A program made the position numbers and the translations under genes. This document shows positions 59,323 to 64,000 of a stretch of 64,000 nt of DNA, one piece after another. A model generated the notes under the pieces. That model had not been told where the DNA came from. It searched no databases and worked only from the letters and a program-made list of their open reading frames with translations. Source of the DNA: Brevibacterium oceani. Its GTDB lineage: Bacteria; Actinomycetota; Actinomycetes; Actinomycetales; Brevibacteriaceae. Within the stretch, counting starts at the first letter, position 1. Each line of letters begins with the position of its first letter. Where the stretch lies: NCBI RefSeq assembly GCF_013623835.1, contig NZ_JABKDE010000001.1, forward strand, positions 186,001 to 250,000, in the 5' to 3' direction.

Positions 59323-59889
59323 ATGGCTGATTATACATGCATCATCGAAGGTTGCGCAAAGAAGCGTACCGGGCGGGGCTTATGCCCAATGCACTACCGC
59401 CGCGCTAAGATCGCGGGAGAATTTATGCCCGGCCCAATCCCGCCAGGGACCAGGTTCTGGGCGAAGGTGGATAAATCTTCTGACTGCTGGGAATGGACTG
59501 GCGGCGTAACCGGTAGCGGATATGGCTACTTCTCACCGGCACGGAGCAAGATGGTCCGTGCACATAGATATTCTTTCGAGCTTGCTTACGGCACGATCCC
59601 CGAGGGGACCGAGATCGACCATACTTGCGACAGCAGGACTTGCGTCAACCCTGAGCATCTGCGCGCTATTTCCCACAAGCAGAACGGCGAGCATCGCGTC
59701 TCATCCAACTCGAATACTCCCACAGGCTTCCGTGGCGTAACGATAAAACGGAACAAGTTTGTTGCGCGCGTCGGCCACAAGGGGAGAACGGTTTACGTCG
59801 GGACGTTCGACACCGCCGAAAAAGCGGCTGAAGCGGCTCGGGCGAAGCGGCTGGACCTGTTTACCCACAGTGACCGCGATAAAGACTAG
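59323..59889 (+). CDS. HNH homing endonuclease inserted in the tail module
   Basis: 188 residues, ATG 59323 with AAGGAG five bases before. An N-terminal zinc knuckle (TCIIEGCAKKRTGRGLCPMHYRR), then HNH_3 (DCWEWTGGVTGSGYGYF, HRYSFELAYGTIPEGTEIDHTCDSRTCVNPEHLR), then AP2-like (TGFRGVTIKRNKFVARV, YVGTFDTAEKAAEAA). It separates tube and chaperone genes, which are normally adjacent, and is bounded by hairpins on both sides. Confidence 0.88.
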   Translation: MADYTCIIEGCAKKRTGRGLCPMHYRRAKIAGEFMPGPIPPGTRFWAKVDKSSDCWEWTGGVTGSGYGYFSPARSKMVRAHRYSFELAYGTIPEGTEIDHTCDSRTCVNPEHLRAISHKQNGEHRVSSNSNTPTGFRGVTIKRNKFVARVGHKGRTVYVGTFDTAEKAAEAARAKRLDLFTHSDRDKD

Positions 59890-59909
59890 CCACTCAATCG
59901 TTTAGAAAA

Positions 59910-59935
59910 GGCACCGGTTTACCCGGTGCCTTTTC
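59910..59935. terminator. Bidirectional terminator after the homing endonuclease
   Basis: GGCACCGG (59910-59917) and CCGGTGCC (59923-59930) flanked by AAAA on the left and TTTT on the right. Confidence 0.82.
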
Positions 59936-59951
59936 TGTGCCCAAAATCCCT

Positions 59952-59982
59952 CTCGGCACGGTTCCTCCATGGCCGTGCCGAG
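59952..59982 (+). other. Hairpin with TTCCTCC loop before the tail chaperone
   Basis: CTCGGCACGG (59952-59961) and CCGTGCCGAG (59973-59982). The loop TTCCTCCATGG could pair with a GGAGG-type ribosome-binding site. Confidence 0.5.
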
Positions 59983-60008
59983 AGTCATACCCTCATGGAG
60001 AATCACAC

Positions 60009-60677
60009 ATGGAGATGATGATTATGAGCGCAAGTTTCAACCCTGATGACTTCCTGGCCGGTATTCGTACTGCGCAGACGAAGGTAACTATTTTCCAGCG
60101 GGCCGATCTGGCTGGTGAGCTGATTGCGGTTGAGGAAGACCTCGCCGCCTTCGAAACCAACGACGATACCGAGCAGGATATGACTGCTGGTGCTGAGCGT
60201 GCCGAACTGGTGGAGAAGCAGGAGCGTCTACAGGCCGAGCTTCAGGAATCGGCTGTTGAGTTCATTGTGCAGGCTCTCGATCAGGAAACGATTGACCGGC
60301 TGGCGAAGGAAGCTCGTAAGGCTGCTGCGGATCGTGCGGATGAGGCGGCGAAGGAAGCTGCCGGTTATGCGCGCGAAGAGTGCAAGCGGTCCGAGGTGGG
60401 CGATCCGAAGGAGATTAAGGAATCGGTGCGGAGGGCTTCGTCGAATGCTTCTGCCGCCATTCTTCAGTATGAGACGGGTCTGCATATTCTGACGGCTGCT
60501 GTTGTTGATGAGACTGGTGCGCCGGTGTTCACGGTTGATCAGATGCGTGTTGCGGCGGGGAAGCTGGGTGCGCCCCAGTTCCAGAAGTTGCAGGGCGCGT
60601 TTTATGACCTGACTTCGACTGATCCGGGTTCGTTTGTCCCAAAATCGCTGAAGCCTGGGCGAACGAACGCGGGCTGA
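60009..60677 (+). CDS. Tail assembly chaperone (G-type, zero-frame product)
   Basis: 222 residues from ATG 60009 (ATG 60024 also possible; GGAG suits both). Acidic and helical with heptad-like AERAELVEKQERLQAEL and KEARKAAADRADEAAKEAAGY. Longer than typical gpG-like chaperones (about 130-150). Guides assembly of the tail around the tape measure. Near its end lies the C-CCA-AAA slip site, giving a longer product as well. Confidence 0.82.
   Translation: MEMMIMSASFNPDDFLAGIRTAQTKVTIFQRADLAGELIAVEEDLAAFETNDDTEQDMTAGAERAELVEKQERLQAELQESAVEFIVQALDQETIDRLAKEARKAAADRADEAAKEAAGYAREECKRSEVGDPKEIKESVRRASSNASAAILQYETGLHILTAAVVDETGAPVFTVDQMRVAAGKLGAPQFQKLQGAFYDLTSTDPGSFVPKSLKPGRTNAG
60638..60644 (+). promoter_or_regulatory. 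-1 programmed frameshift slippery heptamer
   Basis: C CCA AAA in the zero frame, the X XXY YYZ type. Slipping back by one joins ATC GCT GAA GCC TGG, which is open to 60982. Confidence 0.8.
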
Positions 60678-60982
60678 ACAGTCTGACGGAAACCCGTACA
60701 GCACGGGCGTGGGGTGTTCCCGTGTCCGTGCTGCGGGGTGAGCGTAAGCCTGGGAAGAAGTTCACAGGCAAGGATCGTGCGTTCGCGTTGGCGTTGACCG
60801 TGTATGAGGCGGACCTGTGCGGGGGTTGTGGTAAACCCATGTCGCTCACGTCTGGGGATCATCCGCATGATTACGACGTTCGCACTACGACGTGTGTTGG
60901 GTGTGCGGAGTTGGAGATGTTCCGGGAAGGGTCGAGGGAACCCGAGAAGGGCGAGAAAACGTTCGTCGTTAAGGACGATTGA
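60644..60982 (+). CDS. Tail assembly chaperone T extension (made by -1 frameshift)
   Basis: The joined product 60009-60644 plus 60644-60982 has 324 residues. The extension reads AEAWANERGLNSLTETRTAR, then LTVYEADLCGGCGKPM and TCVGCAELEMF, a zinc knuckle common in actinophage T domains. It has no RBS of its own; GTG 60722 is the first start codon and would cut off its front. Confidence 0.8.
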   Translation: MAEAWANERGLNSLTETRTARAWGVPVSVLRGERKPGKKFTGKDRAFALALTVYEADLCGGCGKPMSLTSGDHPHDYDVRTTTCVGCAELEMFREGSREPEKGEKTFVVKDD

Positions 60983-61154
60983 TCTTCTTGTTTTCCCGGA
61001 TTTTTACGAACGCGGCGATGAGAGCCACTACTAGTGCCGCGCAGAACCCGATTGCGACGACGGTGTTTGTTGTCGATGCGGTGTTCACGACCAGCCCGAA
61101 TATGAGGATTGCTGCGGCGAGCAGGAACAGGTTCGTTGACGGCTTTGTCTTCAT
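60969..61154 (-). CDS. Possible minus-strand two-helix membrane protein
   Basis: 61 residues; GGGAGAAGCC just before ATG 61154. Helices NLFLLAAAILIFGLVVNTA and TVVAIGFCAALVVALIAAFV, basic tail KIRENKKINRP. Fills the gap between chaperone and tape measure, which is otherwise empty on the plus strand. Its end overlaps the T extension by 14 bases. Direction against the whole late module makes it remarkable; it could be a lysogenic-state gene. Confidence 0.55.
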   Translation of the reverse strand: MKTKPSTNLFLLAAAILIFGLVVNTASTTNTVVAIGFCAALVVALIAAFVKIRENKKINRP

Positions 61155-61226
61155 GGCTTCTCCCTAAATTGTTTTGGCCTCTTGGCCGCTTATTCTAACT
61201 CACTTTTTAGCAGGGGGCAATCTCTT

Positions 61227-64000
61227 ATGGCCGAATCGCGTACTGTAAGCGTAGTACTTTCTGCGAAGGTGAACTCTTTCAAGGCGGACATGCAGGCCGC
61301 GTCGAAGGCGGCAGTTGATGCCGCGCAGAAGACTGAGACCGCCTGGGATAAGTCGAACACCCGCACGGGTAACGCCATGAAGCAGATCACTCGCTACAGC
61401 AGTGAACTGACCACGGCGGGCACTGCTATGGCGACGTTCGGCGGTGTCGTCGTGGGTGCGCTGGGCCTGTCGGCAAAGGCGGCAATGTCGTGGGAGTCCG
61501 CTTTCGCGGGTGTGTTGAAAACCGTTGACGGGTCACCCCGTCAACTGGCAAAGGTTGAGGAAGGGCTTCGCGGGCTGACGAAGGTTCTGCCTGCGTCGCA
61601 CGAGGAGATTGCGGCTGTCGCTGAGGCTGCCGGTCAGCTTGGCATCAAGACTGAGAATGTTGTGTCGTTCACGAAAACGATGATCGACATGGGCGAATCG
61701 ACGAACCTGTCTGCCGAAGATGCCGCCACGTCCCTTGCCCGCCTCTCGAACATTATGGGCACGTCCCAGAATGATTTCGGCAAGATGGGTGCCTCCATCG
61801 TCGGGCTGGGTAACAACTTTGCTACGACTGAGCGCGAAATCGTTGAAATGTCGATGCGCATTGCCGGCGTTGGTAAGCAGGCTGGTCTAACTGAGGGCGA
61901 CGTGTTCGGCCTCGCGACGGCGCTGTCTTCGGTGGGCATTGACGCGGAGGCTGGCGGTACGGCCATTTCGATGGTCATGAAGAAGATCGGCAACGAGGTC
62001 GCCGGCGGAGGAGACAAGGTTGCCGAGTTCGCGCGCATCGCGGGGATGTCTTCTGACGACTTCTCCGCCGCCTGGCGCGATGATGCTGGTGGCGCACTTA
62101 ACTCATTCATTCAGGGCCTCGGAAACGCACAGGCGCAGGGCGAGAACGTCAACGGGACTCTCACCAATCTTGGAATTACCGGCATCCGTGAGTCTGATGC
62201 ACTGCTGCGCCTCTCCGCGTCCGGGGATGTTCTGTCCGATGCGCTGAAGACCGGCAACGATGAATTTGAGCGCGGGACCGCGCTCGCCCAGGAAGCCGCG
62301 AAGCGTTACGAAACTGCTGATTCCAAGATCAAAATGGCCGGTAACTCGCTGAAGGATACTGCCATCACGATTGGCGGCACGTTCCTTCCCGCGATTGCAG
62401 GTGTCGCGCAGGCGCTGGCTGGTGTTGCATCGTGGTTTGGAGACCTGCCTGAACCCGTACTGAGGTTCGGTGCGGCCATCGGTGGTGTTGTCGGAACACT
62501 GGCTCTTGCCGCTGGTGGATTCCTTGTGCTGGCACCCCGGATCGTCGAAACGATCACTGCCGTCAACACGCTGCGCAATTCCTCCACGACACTCGATAAG
62601 ACGCTCTCGGCCATTGGCGGTGGCGGGAAGACTGCCACGGCGCTAAGGAACATTGGTAAGGCTGCGGGAATCGCGGCTGGCGCTTGGGTTGGGCTTCAGC
62701 TTGCGGCGGCTGCGTATAACGCAATTTCGACAAAGCCTGCCGTGCAGGGCGTCGAGGACATTACGAATGCGCTCATCAAGGCGGCTCAGCAATCGGGCCA
62801 CACGAATACCGAACTGGACAAACTGTTCCAGGCTAAAGATGGCGGGAAGCTGGCCGGTAACGTCCGCGACCTTGACAGCGCCATTGAGTCTGTCATGTAC
62901 AAGGGCGACCCGTTCAACAAGTTCATCAACGAGAGCCTTGGCGGGGACGCCATCAACAAGGCTCTCGGTACGACAAGCAAGGCCCGCGACCAGTTCTATG
63001 AGCTGGATGAGGCTGTAGCCAATCTGGCTAGTTCCGGTAACGGCGAACTCGCTGCGGAGACGTTCTCCAAGGTGGCTGATTCGTTCGAGGCGCAGGGGTA
63101 TTCGGTTAAGGACGCTGCTGCGCTCTTCCCCGAATACGAGAAAGCCCTGATGGGTGTTGCTAACGAGGCGGGCGTTGCTGTTACCGAGCAGGAAAAACTT
63201 GCTTGGATGGCGTCCGGCGAGTTGCCACCTGCGCTGGCTTCTGTTTCCGGTGCGTCTGATGCGGTGGCCGAAGCGGTCTCGGGCATGGGCGACAAGGCGG
63301 ACTCGACCAAGGAGAAGCTGGCGGCGCTGGCTGATGAGATTCGCGGGTTCGGTTCGGAAACGCTCAGTGCTCGCGAGGCCGCACGGCAAGTTGAGGCTGG
63401 CTGGGACGACCTGACGGAAGCCATCAAGAGCGGTAAAACATCGCTCGATGACAGCACCGAGGCGGGGCGTAAGAACAACGAGCTGCTGGATGCTCAGATT
63501 CGGAACATTAACGAGGAAACTGCGGCGAACATTGAGCGCGGTGACTCTGTTGCTTCGGTCACGAAGAAGCATAAGGCGAATCGTGACGAGATGATCCGCA
63601 TGGCTACGGCTTTCTTCGGTTCGGAGAAGAAGGCCAAGGCGTATGTGGATCAGGTCCTCAAGACGCCCAAGCAGATCAAAACCGACATCAAGCTCAACTC
63701 TGAAGGCGCTGTCTCCAAGCTGAAGACCACCAAAGAGTGGATGGACAAGATCAAGGACAAGACTGTTTGGGTCAAGGTCAATGAGGTCTATGTCCGCAAG
63801 GAAGGCGACCAGACTAAGTACAAAACGTCTCGTCATGGGTCAACGTTTGAGGCCGCTGGGTCGATCATGGAGTTCTATGCGGGTGGTGGTCTGCGCCCGA
63901 TGGACCCGGTTGCGAAGATGGTTCACCCGAATACGTGGCGTGTTGTGGGTGACCGTTCCGATGTGGATGAAGCGTATATCCCGTTGGATGGTTCTCGTCG
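61227..64000 (+). CDS. Tape measure protein (runs off the window end)
   Basis: At least 924 residues from ATG 61227, with CAGGGGG upstream; no stop before 64000. SVVLSAKVNSFKADMQAASKAAVDAAQKTE is the usual opening; FTKTMIDMGESTNLSAEDAATSLARLSNIMGTS and GTAISMVMKKIGNEV are the TP901-type tail tape measure core; hydrophobic stretch FGAAIGGVVGTLALAAGGFLVLAP near residue 415. Sets tail length and forms the DNA exit channel. Confidence 0.93.
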   Translation, partial: MAESRTVSVVLSAKVNSFKADMQAASKAAVDAAQKTETAWDKSNTRTGNAMKQITRYSSELTTAGTAMATFGGVVVGALGLSAKAAMSWESAFAGVLKTVDGSPRQLAKVEEGLRGLTKVLPASHEEIAAVAEAAGQLGIKTENVVSFTKTMIDMGESTNLSAEDAATSLARLSNIMGTSQNDFGKMGASIVGLGNNFATTEREIVEMSMRIAGVGKQAGLTEGDVFGLATALSSVGIDAEAGGTAISMVMKKIGNEVAGGGDKVAEFARIAGMSSDDFSAAWRDDAGGALNSFIQGLGNAQAQGENVNGTLTNLGITGIRESDALLRLSASGDVLSDALKTGNDEFERGTALAQEAAKRYETADSKIKMAGNSLKDTAITIGGTFLPAIAGVAQALAGVASWFGDLPEPVLRFGAAIGGVVGTLALAAGGFLVLAPRIVETITAVNTLRNSSTTLDKTLSAIGGGGKTATALRNIGKAAGIAAGAWVGLQLAAAAYNAISTKPAVQGVEDITNALIKAAQQSGHTNTELDKLFQAKDGGKLAGNVRDLDSAIESVMYKGDPFNKFINESLGGDAINKALGTTSKARDQFYELDEAVANLASSGNGELAAETFSKVADSFEAQGYSVKDAAALFPEYEKALMGVANEAGVAVTEQEKLAWMASGELPPALASVSGASDAVAEAVSGMGDKADSTKEKLAALADEIRGFGSETLSAREAARQVEAGWDDLTEAIKSGKTSLDDSTEAGRKNNELLDAQIRNINEETAANIERGDSVASVTKKHKANRDEMIRMATAFFGSEKKAKAYVDQVLKTPKQIKTDIKLNSEGAVSKLKTTKEWMDKIKDKTVWVKVNEVYVRKEGDQTKYKTSRHGSTFEAAGSIMEFYAGGGLRPMDPVAKMVHPNTWRVVGDRSDVDEAYIPLDGSR

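Noticed and set aside
62643-63836. 397-codon open frame on the minus strand
   Set aside because: It is the antisense of the tape measure gene, which has a clear family pattern and RBS. Long antisense frames are common in GC-rich genes.

Overview
The window comes from a high-GC actinobacterium. Mycothiol-type formaldehyde detoxification, a carD-ispD-ispF and cysS-rlmB gene order like that of mycobacteria, leaderless promoters of the TAnnCT type and a MetPS methionine importer all point to Actinomycetota. Brevibacterium or a close relative is my best guess, as inference only.

Positions 1-13.7 kb are chromosome: the end of carD, ispD and ispF (MEP isoprenoid pathway), a ketopantoate-reductase-like protein, an AAT-type amino-acid permease, an mscR-like dehydrogenase with a metallo-beta-lactamase partner, the metP-metS importer (metS is only 37 codons), cysS, rlmB, a second APC permease and an SDR oxidoreductase. 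Long perfect hairpins separate the transcription units.

Positions 13.9-17.4 kb form a less GC-rich islet. It holds a bacteriocin-type precursor (CxxC thioredoxin-like N-terminus, twin-arginine segment, 13-cysteine halocin-C8-like C-terminus) followed by an overlapping two-helix membrane protein that may be its immunity protein. The precursor is cut by a complete ISL3-family element, 14767-16201, with an 8-bp target duplication. Removing the element and one duplication restores one 393-codon reading frame.

Positions 17.4-28.2 kb are chromosome again: a DUF4032 protein paired with a MalK-like ATPase whose Q-, signature, D- and H-loop motifs are all degraded, two overlapping LacI regulators, otsA-otsB for trehalose, a membrane-anchored Ser/Thr kinase, a DsbA-like thiol protein, and tRNA-Thr(TGT).

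From the tRNA to the end of the window lies a siphovirus-type prophage integrated at the tRNA 3' end; its right end is outside. Integrase and repressor run leftward. A Cro-like/excisionase-like fusion starts a long rightward set of about 60 mostly tiny genes joined by ATGA, GTGA or TAATG overlaps. These include YqaJ exonuclease, RusA, a DnaD-like initiator, a probable helicase loader, a DEDD exonuclease and SSB. A putative late promoter (47991-48024), an odd tRNA with a CAA anticodon, and then terminase, portal, MuF-type head protein, scaffold, capsid, head-tail connectors, tail tube, a tail chaperone with a -1 frameshift site, and the start of the tape measure follow. Three HNH-AP2 endonuclease genes sit between modules. 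No lysis genes are in view.
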